Below are positions 9,147 to 16,964 of a DNA stretch of 64,000 nucleotides, piece by piece. The stretch spans positions 62,001 through 126,000 of the forward strand of contig DASVUH010000071.1 of NCBI GenBank assembly GCA_036387135.1, in the 5' to 3' direction. Position 1 is the first letter of the stretch. Every line of letters begins with the position of its first letter. A model generated the notes under the pieces. It saw nothing but the letters and a program-made list of their open reading frames with translations. It made no database searches and had not been told where the DNA came from. The DNA comes from JALZCH01 sp036387135 (GTDB lineage: Bacteria; Acidobacteriota; Blastocatellia; Pyrinomonadales; Pyrinomonadaceae). Position numbers and translations under genes: made by a program.

Positions 9147-9484
9147 AAATCGAATTATTAAAGCTCGCCCACGCGCGTTCGGGCGATAAAGGCGACACGG
9201 CGAATGTCGGCGTTATTGCCTTGAAAGAAGAATTTTATCCGTTGCTTGCCCGCGAAGTGACGGCGGAACGTGTCAAAGAACATTTCGGCTCGATGGTTAA
9301 AGGCGAAGTCGAGCGCTTTGAATTGCCGAACCTGGGCGCGCTTAATTTTTTGCTGCACGAATCGCTCGGCGGCGGCGGAACTCTGAGTTTAATGACCGAC
9401 GCGCAGGGCAAGACGTTTTCGACAGCGCTTTTGCGAATGAAAATCGAAATCGCGGATGAAGATGCGAAAGGCTTTGGCTTTTAA
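9143..9484 (+). CDS. AtuA-like C-terminal ferredoxin-fold domain protein
   Basis: 113 residues. The opening LLKLAHARSGDKGDTANVGV and the later LNFLLHESLGGGGTLSL are the hallmarks of the small domain that forms the C-terminus of full-length AtuA proteins. Here it is a free-standing polypeptide, translationally coupled by an ATGA overlap to the NUDIX gene. It probably works as a partner of the 7213-8580 product. The split itself is directly visible; the physical interaction is inferred. Confidence 0.8.
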   Translation: MKIELLKLAHARSGDKGDTANVGVIALKEEFYPLLAREVTAERVKEHFGSMVKGEVERFELPNLGALNFLLHESLGGGGTLSLMTDAQGKTFSTALLRMKIEIADEDAKGFGF

Positions 9485-9495
9485 TTATGCAAATT

Positions 9496-9527
9496 AGTTG
9501 ATAGTTAAAAGTTGATAGTTGATAGTT
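9496..9527. repeat. Left arm of inverted repeat bracketing the four-helix-bundle gene
   Basis: Tandem 7-mer words of the type AGTTGAT (AGTTGATAGTT, then AAAAGTTGATAGTTGATAGTT). It is the reverse complement, with small differences, of the array at 9882-9914. Confidence 0.85.
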
Positions 9528-9529
9528 TT

Positions 9530-9883
9530 ATGAGTCACAGTTTGGTTTTGGAAAAATCGAAGGTTTTTGCGCTAAGAATTGTGCGGCTTTATCGTTATTT
9601 GTGTAATGAGAAAAGCGAATTTGTTTTGAGTAAGCAGGTTTTGCTTTCCGGCACTTACATCGGAGCGCATATTAAGGAAGCGACCCAAGCTGAATCCAGA
9701 ACTGTTTTTGCCCAGGAAATGGCAGTTGCTTTGCGAAAAGCATCCGAAACCGAATATTGGCTTGAGCTATTACACGAATCCGACTTGATTGACGATAAAG
9801 CTTTCAACTCGATCAATAACGATTGCGTTGAATTAATAAAAATGCTTACATCAATTGTCAAAACGTCAAAAACGAGCGAATAA
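9530..9883 (+). CDS. Four-helix bundle protein (23S rRNA intervening-sequence / S23 protein family)
   Basis: About 117 residues from the ATG at 9530 (MSHSLVLEKSKVFALRIVRL). A TTG-initiated version from 9512 would begin inside the repeat array and is less likely. Family features are YLCNEKSEFVLSKQVLLSGT, then the IGAHIKEA and AESRTVFAQEMAVALRKASE helices and TEYWLELL. Proteins of this family are encoded in intervening sequences of 23S rRNA in some bacteria and also occur at many non-rRNA loci; their function is unknown. The gene is bracketed by inverted 7-mer arrays at 9496-9527 and 9882-9914, and its stop codon overlaps the right arm. That gives it the look of a small discrete unit rather than an operon member. 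Confidence 0.85.
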   Translation: MSHSLVLEKSKVFALRIVRLYRYLCNEKSEFVLSKQVLLSGTYIGAHIKEATQAESRTVFAQEMAVALRKASETEYWLELLHESDLIDDKAFNSINNDCVELIKMLTSIVKTSKTSE

Positions 9884-9914
9884 CTGTCAACTTTAAACTA
9901 TCAACTATCAACTG
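9882..9914. repeat. Right arm of inverted repeat bracketing the four-helix-bundle gene
   Basis: AACTGTCAACTTTAAAC followed by TATCAACTATCAACTG, the reverse complement of the AGTTGAT array upstream of the gene. It overlaps the gene's TAA stop. Confidence 0.85.
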
Positions 9915-9929
9915 TCTCGCATTAAAACA

Positions 9930-10802
9930 ATGAGTCCAAATACCGAAAATTTAAAACACGACTACGCGCAAATCGGCGGCGTGCGCCTTCACTACGTTAC
10001 CGCCGGCGAAGGCGAAAAGCTGATTATCCTGCTGCATGGTTTTCCCGAATTCTGGTATTCGTGGCGAAATCAGATTCCGGTTTTAAGCGAAACTTACACG
10101 GTCGTCGCGCCGGATTTGCGCGGCTACAATTTGTCGGACAAACCGGCAAACGTCGGCGATTATGAAATCGGAAAAATTACGGATGACGTTTTAGGCTTGA
10201 TTCGACATTTCGGGCGCGAGCAAACGGCGATTGTCGGACACGATTTCGGCGCGGCGGTTGCTTGGCGGCTGGCGCAAAAACACCCGGAATCAATTTGGAA
10301 ACTTTGCGCGATGCAGGTTCCGCCGGTTTCGGTTTGGCGCAAAAATCAGACTTTACGGCAGTTTTTGGCGAGCTGGTATATGTTCTTTTTTCAGCTTCCG
10401 TTTTTGCCCGAATTATTTTTGAGCGCGAACGATTATGCCGCGCTCGAAAAATCGCTCAGGAAAACGTCCGCCAGACCTGATGTTTTTACCGAGGAAGTAA
10501 TTGAAGAATATAGAAAATCATGGCGCGAAACAGAAAAAATGACTTCTCCGCTTAACTATTATCGCGCCAATATTCTCAAGCGTTTTTTCGGCAAGCAATC
10601 AACCGGCGAAAAAATACAAGTTCCGACGCTTTTTATTTACGGCGAAAAAGATCACGCTATTTTGCCGGAAACCGTGCGCGGCGTGTCCGAAGCAATTGAA
10701 GCGCCTTTCAGCGAATTTCGCTTGCCGGAAACCGCGCATTGGGTTCAGCAGGAAGCCGCCGATGACGTGAACGAAGTTTTGCTCGATTTTCTCGCCGATT
10801 AA
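9930..10802 (+). CDS. Alpha/beta hydrolase, epoxide-hydrolase-like
   Basis: 290 residues with the full alpha/beta-hydrolase set. The oxyanion loop is LLHGFPEFWYSWRNQ (HGFPE as in epoxide hydrolases). The nucleophile elbow is GHDFGA, with Asp as nucleophile rather than Ser, as in epoxide hydrolases and haloalkane dehalogenases. The charge relay comes from GEKDHAI and the terminal AHWVQQE His. A cap domain spans about residues 130-210. Likely a soluble epoxide hydrolase or dehalogenase-type enzyme; the substrate is unknown. The start codon follows the repeat arm by 15 bases, and the 3' end overlaps the convergent DUF2231 gene by 4 bases. Confidence 0.85.
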   Translation: MSPNTENLKHDYAQIGGVRLHYVTAGEGEKLIILLHGFPEFWYSWRNQIPVLSETYTVVAPDLRGYNLSDKPANVGDYEIGKITDDVLGLIRHFGREQTAIVGHDFGAAVAWRLAQKHPESIWKLCAMQVPPVSVWRKNQTLRQFLASWYMFFFQLPFLPELFLSANDYAALEKSLRKTSARPDVFTEEVIEEYRKSWRETEKMTSPLNYYRANILKRFFGKQSTGEKIQVPTLFIYGEKDHAILPETVRGVSEAIEAPFSEFRLPETAHWVQQEAADDVNEVLLDFLAD

Positions 10803-11320
10803 AAAACTCTGCCGCGCTCGTCGTCCGTGACACGCTCGCTCGCTTTTCGACCTGAAAGCGAAGAAGGCGCGTCAAGATTCGCCCCATCATCAACGCCGAC
10901 GCCCAAACGGTCAACCAGCTCGCCGCCGAGCCAGCCCGTCGCCATTGAAAGCAAAAATCCGGTCAACGCCAAAATCAGCGTAAACCCATCAGGTTCGTGA
11001 GCGGCGCGTCCCCAGCGAAAATACGCGCTCAGCGCAAAAAGTGCGGTTACCAGAAAATTCCCGCCGCCGTGAATCAGCCCGACGCGCTTGGCGCGAGTGC
11101 CCTGCGGAATCGCCAGCCAGTCAATCGTTCCGAACGGCGAGGCAATCAGCCCGCCGATGATGCCGGAAACGGTCATCCAAAATCCGACCTGCGCAAACGT
11201 CGGATTTCCGGTAAACCAGTAAATCAGATCGAAAATAACCGACGTTCCCAGAAGTCCGAGCGGAAAAACGATGAGCATCTGATGCGCCGGGTGTCCGAGA
11301 ATTTTTGCTCTGCTCTCCAT
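10799..11320 (-). CDS. DUF2231 family membrane protein
   Basis: 173 residues. The opening RAKILGHPAHQMLIVFPLGL is the typical start of DUF2231 proteins (conserved HPxHxMLI). Four hydrophobic segments follow (about residues 17-35, 45-65, 83-100 and 112-130), so it should sit in the inner membrane. The hydrophilic C-terminus ends in TDDERGRVF. No enzymatic motif is visible and the family's function is unknown. It is convergent with the alpha/beta hydrolase. Confidence 0.8.
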   Translation of the reverse strand: MESRAKILGHPAHQMLIVFPLGLLGTSVIFDLIYWFTGNPTFAQVGFWMTVSGIIGGLIASPFGTIDWLAIPQGTRAKRVGLIHGGGNFLVTALFALSAYFRWGRAAHEPDGFTLILALTGFLLSMATGWLGGELVDRLGVGVDDGANLDAPSSLSGRKASERVTDDERGRVF

Positions 11321-11333
11321 CTTATTTCATATC

Positions 11334-11377
11334 AGGAAAAGGCAAAGAAAACTTAATATTTTCATTTGCCTTTTCCT
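11334..11377 (-). terminator. Hairpin terminator behind the DUF4142 gene
   Basis: Inverted repeat AGGAAAAGGCAAA / TTTGCCTTTTCCT with an AT-rich loop, just after the minus-strand stop codon at 11385. The U-rich side of the stem may serve as the poly-U tract. Confidence 0.6.
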
Positions 11378-11384
11378 AAATGCT

Positions 11385-12131
11385 TTAACGATTGCTGTTA
11401 TTTGTGTTTCCGTTTGAGTTGTTGCGATTTGAATTGGAGTTACGGTTACGGTTGTTTGAATTCATATTTCTATTCATATTTCCGTTCATATTGCCGCCCA
11501 TATTTGAATTCATACTGCCGCCGCTCATATTCATATTGCCGCCGGTCATTCCCGCGTTCGTCATTTCCTGCGCCATTCGCAAGTGTTTTTGAACTGTCGG
11601 CAAAGTTTTCGAGGCAAAAGATTTCAAATCGGCATCGGTTCCGCCGCTGATTTCGCTCTGGAAAAGACCCTGCATTTTTTGGTGAGAATCAATTCCCGCC
11701 ATTTGGATATACATCCGGTCAAATTCCGCGCCCGACGCTTCCTGCAATTGCGACATCATTTGCATTTGTTCGGCGTTCGGCGTCGTCGGCAAAGTCATTT
11801 GTTTTTTGGCAGCGATTTTCATCAAATTATTATTCGCCTTTGTATGATCTTTGATCATTTGTTTGGCGTATTTTTGAACATCTTTGCCGGTCGCTTTCTG
11901 CTGCGCGAGCTGCGCCATCTGAACTTCTGCAATACCGCCCTGCGCAGCCATCGTTGCAAATTCCGTATCGGAAGCCGACATCGCGGCGCCCATATTTGAA
12001 TTCATCGTGTTGCCGCGATTTCCGTTACTGTTTTGATTTTGATTTGCCTGCATCGTGGCAATCGTCGCGCCTGTCATCATCACGGCGACGAGTAAGGTCA
12101 TTACGACCAATGCTTTTTCCATTTTTTTCAT
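11385..12131 (-). CDS. DUF4142 protein with Asn/Met/Gly-rich tail, exported or membrane-anchored
   Basis: 248 residues. The hydrophobic N-terminal segment (ALVVMTLLVAVMMTGATIAT) is a signal peptide or anchor. The DUF4142 helical (ferritin-like bundle) domain spans about residues 54-190: DTEFATMAAQGGIAEVQMAQ, then ATGKDVQKYAKQMIKDHTKA, and a late HLRMAQEM. The last ~55 residues are almost only Asn, Gly, Met, Ser and Arg (GGNMNMSGGSMNSNMGGNMN and onward), a low-complexity, prion-like tail not normally part of the domain. DUF4142 proteins are common in stress-responsive envelope settings; no molecular function is established. Confidence 0.85.
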   Translation of the reverse strand: MKKMEKALVVMTLLVAVMMTGATIATMQANQNQNSNGNRGNTMNSNMGAAMSASDTEFATMAAQGGIAEVQMAQLAQQKATGKDVQKYAKQMIKDHTKANNNLMKIAAKKQMTLPTTPNAEQMQMMSQLQEASGAEFDRMYIQMAGIDSHQKMQGLFQSEISGGTDADLKSFASKTLPTVQKHLRMAQEMTNAGMTGGNMNMSGGSMNSNMGGNMNGNMNRNMNSNNRNRNSNSNRNNSNGNTNNSNR

Positions 12132-12252
12132 TGCATTTACCTCTTTCGTTTTAAATGTTTTGCCTTACCGCGTCGGCTCAAAACGCCGTTTTTCTTTCTC
12201 GCGAGATAAGACAAATTGATTTCAAATAACCAAATTGTTTTCCCGAATAAAA

Positions 12253-12282
12253 CAGCCCGCCGGATAATTCTTAAGCGGGCTG
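12253..12282 (-). terminator. Hairpin terminator (minus strand)
   Basis: Stem CAGCCCGC / GCGGGCTG with a 14-base loop, followed on the minus strand by TTTTATT. It lies between the small ORF at 12300 and the DUF4142 promoter region. Confidence 0.7.
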
Positions 12283-12299
12283 ATGTTCCTTTGCAAAAT

Positions 12300-12422
12300 T
12301 TATTGAGTTTGCATTCGCATACTTTGAACAGTTTCGACTGTCAGGATAATTGCAGCCAGACGGATGCAATAGAAATTGTTTCGATTTAATTTCCGAATTG
12401 AATTCGATTCCGCTTGAACCAT
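12300..12422 (-). CDS. Possible 40-residue small protein
   Basis: Within the 560-base gap between DUF4142 and the 12696 gene, a short minus-strand frame starts with ATG at 12422, preceded by a plausible AAGGGG ribosome site 4 bases upstream. It ends 17 bases before a good terminator. The product would be a short peptide with one semi-hydrophobic stretch (NFYCIRLAAIILTVETV). The frame stays open upstream to 12572, but without a better start. It matches no known family. I see nothing else coding in 12132-12695. Confidence 0.3.
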   Translation of the reverse strand: MVQAESNSIRKLNRNNFYCIRLAAIILTVETVQSMRMQTQ

Positions 12423-12633
12423 AAAACCCCTTGTTCTATTTTGCGTAAATATAACCAAACAACAGTTATATTCACCGCTTAACCATTTGAGAAACGACAG
12501 AAACGCTTTCGATTTTGAAAACGCGCTTCCGTTACCACAACCAAATTTCAACCGTAACTGAATTATAAGCATTTTTTATCGGCTTTATATGTACGGTTGC
12601 AGACTTTAAACAGATAAATGCGGAATAAAAAAC

Positions 12634-12669
12634 AAAACGGGGAAAGGTCTTAACTCCTTTCCCCGTTTC
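12634..12669 (-). terminator. Rho-independent terminator
   Basis: Stem AACGGGGAAAGG / CCTTTCCCCGTT with a short loop. On the minus strand it is followed by TTTGTTTTTTATT, directly behind the 12696-13226 gene. Confidence 0.9.
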
Positions 12670-12695
12670 CGGCAATTTTTAAATTAACTGTTCTC

Positions 12696-13226
12696 TTAAT
12701 GAACGCCTTCGGTTTGTTCAATCGGCAGATTTTGCTGCTCGAAATTTTCAACCGTTTCCGGCTCGCTGATTTCGAGCTGCGCGACCAGCCAATCGCGGAA
12801 GATTTCAGCTTCGCGGCGTTTTCCGGTAAAACGAGCGCGGTCGAACATAATCAAAGCCATTTCGAGCGCGTGATGCTGTCCGGCGCGGTCGCCCTGGCTG
12901 TCAAACTGACGATAAGCGTTTTCCAAAGTCTCGACGCTGCGAAGCGCGGTTTCTTCGTTTTTAAATCCGAGCTTGTTAACAAAAAACTTGGAATAAACGT
13001 TCATCGGATTCGCCGTCGTCGTGTACAAATCGAAATACCCGGTCATCAAACCGGCATCCTGCAAAACCGAACCCACGTAGCTGTTGCTCGCGCCGGTGAT
13101 TTTCGACAATTCATTTAAATTCGTCGTGCCGGACAAAAACAACGACACAATTTGATCTTTTTTCGTAATTCGCGGCGTTTTCGTTTCGACAGTTTCAGTC
13201 GCCGCCGCAGGTTTATTCTTAGTCAT
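12696..13226 (-). CDS. Conserved-looking protein with N-terminal HTH-like segment, function unknown
   Basis: 176 residues. After a Thr/Lys-rich start, residues 22-60 (TKKDQIVSLFLSGTTNLNEL, then SKITGASNSYVGSVLQDAG) read like a winged-helix or Fis-type DNA-binding segment. It suggests the first helix of a repetitive 'intervening' HTH as in small replication or transcription regulators. The rest is helical (ENAYRQFDSQGDRAGQHHAL, FRDWLVAQLEI) with an acidic end. It has a good ribosome site (GGAGAGAGA) and its own terminator. I do not recognise the family; a nucleic-acid-binding role is plausible only. Confidence 0.65.
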   Translation of the reverse strand: MTKNKPAAATETVETKTPRITKKDQIVSLFLSGTTNLNELSKITGASNSYVGSVLQDAGLMTGYFDLYTTTANPMNVYSKFFVNKLGFKNEETALRSVETLENAYRQFDSQGDRAGQHHALEMALIMFDRARFTGKRREAEIFRDWLVAQLEISEPETVENFEQQNLPIEQTEGVH

Positions 13227-13313
13227 TTTGTCTCTCTCCTTTAACGTAAAATTAGATGCAAAATGTCTCAGATTTTCTGCCTAAGTATTTGAAAAATAAC
13301 AGAAAACTTTACA

Positions 13314-13375
13314 ACAGAGACACGAATGCACAGAGATTTTTATTCTGTTTTTTAATGTGCATTCGTGTCTCTGTG
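13314..13375. repeat. Palindromic intergenic element with 8-mer arms
   Basis: ACAGAGACACGAATGCA (left, from 13314) and TGCATTCGTGTCTCTGT (right, to 13375) are perfect inverted copies separated by an AT-rich loop. They sit 10 bases downstream of the cphA stop, so the element may also end cphA transcripts. Confidence 0.85.
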
Positions 13376-13384
13376 ATAAAAATT

Positions 13385-16075
13385 TCAAGCCCGCGCGAGG
13401 CTGAACCTTGCGACCGTCTTTTCGACACCGTTTGCCGGCTGCGCGTCCCATTTGGCTAAAATCTCGCGCATCGCTTCAAAGTTTTCATAAAAGCAAACAA
13501 TGATGTCGCCTTCGCGCATTACGGAGATTTGTCGCTTGAGAGCATCCCTTTCGTCTAACACGATGCGGCAATCAATTTCCGGCGCTTCCGTCTTGACGGC
13601 GTTGTATAAAATTTCGGCAACTTCGCCCGTGCGCCCTCCGCGCAAATCGGCGTCTTCGCGAACGATAACGCGATGAAAACCACGAGCGGCGGCGCACCCG
13701 AGTTCTGCAATCAATTCATCATCGCGGTTGCCCGGCGCAGTCACGATTCCGGTCACGCGACGTTCGCCGTCGTGCCATTTTGCCGCCATCCGGCAAACGG
13801 CTTTAACTGCTTCCGGGTTGTGCGCGTAATCAATCAAAACATAGCCGTCGTTGACCTGATACAAATTAAATCGCCCTTCGTTATCCCGCGCCGTGCGAAA
13901 TTCTCCGAGCGCCGCCATAATTTGCTGGCTCGGCACGTTTTGCGCGCGACAAGCGGCGATTGATGCCAAAACGTTTGCGACGTTGAAATCGGCTTGCCCG
14001 TTGAAAGTCGCAGGGATTTCCGAAATGTGACCGAGATGAAATTCGCCTTCGGGCGAAAGCTCGACAATCCAGCCGTTTTTCACCGTATAAGCCGTGCCGC
14101 CGGAGGAAACGTGGCGGCGAAGCAAAACGTGATTCGGCTTGAGCGAGAAATAGACGATTTGTTTGGGAATTTTGTTGACTCGCTCATCCTCAGCCAGCCG
14201 CGCCAAAAGCTGGTCGTCGGCGTTTAAAACGAGCGTTCCGCCCTCACGGACGCGCTCGGCGACGAGCGATTTGATGTCCAGAATGTCTTCAACAGATTCA
14301 ATTCCGTCCTGCCCGATGTGGTCGGCTTGAATGTTCGTAATTATTGCGACATCAGACCAATCATAACCGAGTCCGCGTTTAACGATTCCGCCGCGCGCCG
14401 TTTCGAGAACGGCGACTTCGACCGCCGGGTCGTTTAAAACCGCGCGCGCCGAATTTGGTCCGGTCGTGTCGCCTTCAGCGATGCAATCGCCGCCGACATA
14501 AATGCCGGAGGTCGTCGTCATTCCGACTCGTTTTCCGGCGCTCGAAAAAACGTGCGAGATCATTCTTGTGACAGTCGTTTTGCCGTTCGTTCCGGTGATT
14601 GAAATGATCGGAATCCGGCTTTCCGCATTATGGGGGAAAAGCCCTTCCACGATTGCTTCGCCCACATCGCGCGGTTTGCCTTCGGAAGGCTGTAAATGCA
14701 TTCGCAAACCGGGCGCGGCGTTTAATTCGATTATGCCGCCCGCGCCTTTTTTAATCGGCTGCGTGATGTCCTGCATCACAAGGTCAACGCCGCAAATATC
14801 GAGTCCGACAATGCGCGCCGCGCGCTCGCACATTTTTCTGATTGAAGGATGAATAGTGTCGGTCACATCTTTCGCCGTTCCGCCGGTCGAAAGATTGCAG
14901 CCGCCGCGCAAAGTCACCATTTCGCCCGCCGCCGGAACGAAATCGAGCGTCAAGCCTTTTTTAGCAAGATGCGCGACGGCGATTTCGTCAATCTTGAATT
15001 TCGTCAAAGATTTTTCGTGACCTTCGCCGCGCAGCGGATTTTGATTTTCTTTTTCGACGAGCGCCGTGACGTTTGATTTTCCGTCACCTACGACAAACGG
15101 CGGATTTCGTTCGCTCGCCGCAATCATTTTTCCGTTGACGACCAAAACGCGATAATCGCGCCCGGTAAACATTTCTTCAATCAAAACGCAATCGGTAAAT
15201 TCGCTCGAAATTTCAAACGCCGCTCGAACTTCCGCTTCGGTCAAAAGATTGAGCGAAACGCCTTTTCCCTGTTGCCCGTCAAGAGGTTTGACGGCGACCG
15301 GCGCGCCGATTTCGCGAAAAGCGCGGACGGCTTCTTCAATTGTGCAAACGGCTTCGCCAAAGGGAACCGGAATTTCGGCTTGACGCAAAATCTGTTTCGT
15401 TAATTCTTTATCGCAAGCGATTTCGGTAGCAATGGCGGAAGTTTTCGAGGTCGAAGCGGCTTGAATGCGTTTCAGATTTTTCCCGTAACCGAGCTGGACC
15501 AAACTGCCTTCGCCGATTCGCTGCGCCGGAATGTTTCGTCGCCGCGCTGCTTCGACAATGCTGCGAGTGCTTGGTCCGAATTCATAACGCGCAACCAAAT
15601 TTCGCGCTTCTTTTAAAATCCCGGCTTTCAAATTTTGCAGGTTTTCAATTGATTCGCCCGCGATCAGTTTTTCGACAATTTCAACCGATTTTCCCAGCAA
15701 AAACCGCATCGCGCGCTCGGCTTTGTATTCAACGACAACGTTATAAATGTTCGGTTCACGCCCGGCTTGTCGGGTTTTGCCGTGATTAACCGCAATTTCG
15801 CAATCGGCGAGATGTGACAACTCGATGGCGACGTGTTCGACAATGTGACCGAAATACGTGCCTTTCGTGAGTTTTTCAACAAAACCCCCGTGACAGCCCA
15901 AACCGCACGTATGTTCTTCAAGTTCTGGAATTAAAGCTAATAAATTCGTATTAAAACTTGAAAAATCGGTGCTTTCTTTGCCCGTTAGATTTTCTAAATT
16001 GAGCCGCATCACAAGTGCCGGTTGATGCGTATAGACATTTGCGCCTGACAAGGTTTTGATTTGCTCGATTTTCAT
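13385..16075 (-). CDS. cphA: Cyanophycin synthetase
   Basis: 896 residues, the usual CphA length (~870-900). The order of domains is an N-domain (residues 1-160), an ATP-grasp ligase (about 170-480; GQQGKGVSLNL, EEMFTGRDYRVLVVNG, GGIIELNAAPGLRMHLQPS) and a Mur-ligase-like C-domain with P-loop GTNGKTT. The ATP-grasp part adds Asp and the Mur-like part adds Arg to the growing (beta-Asp-Arg)n polymer, a cytoplasmic N/C/energy store. No cyanophycinase (cphB) or second synthetase (cphA2) is in the window. It is a single gene, with a palindromic element just downstream. Confidence 0.93.
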   Translation of the reverse strand: MKIEQIKTLSGANVYTHQPALVMRLNLENLTGKESTDFSSFNTNLLALIPELEEHTCGLGCHGGFVEKLTKGTYFGHIVEHVAIELSHLADCEIAVNHGKTRQAGREPNIYNVVVEYKAERAMRFLLGKSVEIVEKLIAGESIENLQNLKAGILKEARNLVARYEFGPSTRSIVEAARRRNIPAQRIGEGSLVQLGYGKNLKRIQAASTSKTSAIATEIACDKELTKQILRQAEIPVPFGEAVCTIEEAVRAFREIGAPVAVKPLDGQQGKGVSLNLLTEAEVRAAFEISSEFTDCVLIEEMFTGRDYRVLVVNGKMIAASERNPPFVVGDGKSNVTALVEKENQNPLRGEGHEKSLTKFKIDEIAVAHLAKKGLTLDFVPAAGEMVTLRGGCNLSTGGTAKDVTDTIHPSIRKMCERAARIVGLDICGVDLVMQDITQPIKKGAGGIIELNAAPGLRMHLQPSEGKPRDVGEAIVEGLFPHNAESRIPIISITGTNGKTTVTRMISHVFSSAGKRVGMTTTSGIYVGGDCIAEGDTTGPNSARAVLNDPAVEVAVLETARGGIVKRGLGYDWSDVAIITNIQADHIGQDGIESVEDILDIKSLVAERVREGGTLVLNADDQLLARLAEDERVNKIPKQIVYFSLKPNHVLLRRHVSSGGTAYTVKNGWIVELSPEGEFHLGHISEIPATFNGQADFNVANVLASIAACRAQNVPSQQIMAALGEFRTARDNEGRFNLYQVNDGYVLIDYAHNPEAVKAVCRMAAKWHDGERRVTGIVTAPGNRDDELIAELGCAAARGFHRVIVREDADLRGGRTGEVAEILYNAVKTEAPEIDCRIVLDERDALKRQISVMREGDIIVCFYENFEAMREILAKWDAQPANGVEKTVARFSLARA

Positions 16076-16220
16076 ACACCACTGTTTTCGCTACTGTTCG
16101 CTTTTTTAAATAAATCGCGTTTAGCTCGTCCTTCTTACCCTTATAAATATTGATTAATACTGCTTGATTGTAACCTGAGCGCTGAGCGCGGTCTGTATTT
16201 GGCAATACTTATGCCGGAAT

Positions 16221-16276
16221 CAATTACGTATTACGAATTGGGAATGTGGTAATTCGTAATTTGTAATTCGTAATTG
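16221..16276. repeat. Palindromic element with 7-mer arms
   Basis: Left arm CAATTACGTATTACGAATTG, and right arm GTAATTCGTAATTTGTAATT followed by CGTAATTG: AATTCGT-type words, roughly inverted copies. It sits between cphA and the ATP synthase genes and ends 26 bases before the atpZ start. Confidence 0.8.
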
Positions 16277-16302
16277 ATTGCGCTTTTGGGTAAGATTTTG
16301 AT

Positions 16303-16548
16303 GTGGCGCAAGAAGAACAAAATCAAAATTTTAAACCTGAATCCGAAGGCGAGACGACTCGCAAAAGCGGTTTGGCTTACGCGGCGGCTTTTACGCTTTT
16401 TTCGACCGTTGCGGTTTTGCTCGGAGCCGGTTATTTGCTTGACCGCTGGCTCGGCTCTTCGCCCTGGGGAATCATCGGCGGAATCGTTCTGGGTTCGATT
16501 GTCGGGTTTTATCAGTTTGTTCGGATCACTTCAAAAATTTATAAATAA
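16303..16548 (+). CDS. atpZ: AtpZ/AtpI-like F-ATPase-associated protein (ATPase_gene1 family)
   Basis: 81 residues, GTG start (an in-line ATG two bases earlier is out of frame). A charged N-terminus is followed by two transmembrane helices (AAAFTLFSTVAVLLGAGYLL and IIGGIVLGSIVGFYQFVRI), with the conserved DRWLGSSPWG turn between them. This is the pattern of the small protein encoded first in many F-ATPase operons, thought to assist c-ring assembly or Mg2+ handling with AtpI. The stop overlaps the next start by one base (TAATG). Confidence 0.75.
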   Translation: MAQEEQNQNFKPESEGETTRKSGLAYAAAFTLFSTVAVLLGAGYLLDRWLGSSPWGIIGGIVLGSIVGFYQFVRITSKIYK

Positions 16549-16955
16549 TGAGCGATTTGGTGGAAAACGACATTGTGCTTTCCGAACGGCGACTTCTGGC
16601 GACGATGAGCGCCGTCTTGATTTTGCTCGTCGGAGCGAGCCTTTTTTTTTCTGATTGGGATGTCACAATCGGTTTGATTTTGGGCGGTGCATTATCGTTT
16701 TTAAATTATTTTTGGCTCAAAAACTCGCTCAGCAGTTTATTTGAAAAAGTCGGAACGGGGCGCGGCGGAAAATTTTCGGCTTCGTTTTACATCATTCGTT
16801 ACGCGGTGATTGCGGTCGTAATCTTCGCGGCGGCGCAACTGCATTTGGCGTCGGTTGCAGCGATGCTGGTCGGCTTGTTATCATTTGCATTTGCGATTTT
16901 ATTAGAAGCAGTTATCCAATTATATTTAGCTATCGTTAATCGAGAGGAAAGTTAA
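16548..16955 (+). CDS. atpI: ATP synthase subunit I (AtpI family)
   Basis: 135 residues with four hydrophobic segments (LATMSAVLILLVGASLFF, TIGLILGGALSFLNYFWL, IRYAVIAVVIFAAAQL, AAMLVGLLSFAFAILLEAV), as in AtpI (PF03899-like). AtpI is a chaperone-like assembly factor for the c-ring in the inner membrane. It lies between atpZ (1-base overlap) and atpB (9-base gap), so all three are almost certainly one transcript. Sequence conservation in this family is weak; context carries much of the call. Confidence 0.75.
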   Translation: MSDLVENDIVLSERRLLATMSAVLILLVGASLFFSDWDVTIGLILGGALSFLNYFWLKNSLSSLFEKVGTGRGGKFSASFYIIRYAVIAVVIFAAAQLHLASVAAMLVGLLSFAFAILLEAVIQLYLAIVNREES

Positions 16956-16964
16956 CAAAATTTT

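Noticed and set aside
9512..9529. TTG start of the four-helix-bundle protein
   Set aside because: It would translate part of the repeat array; the ATG at 9530 matches the family N-terminus.
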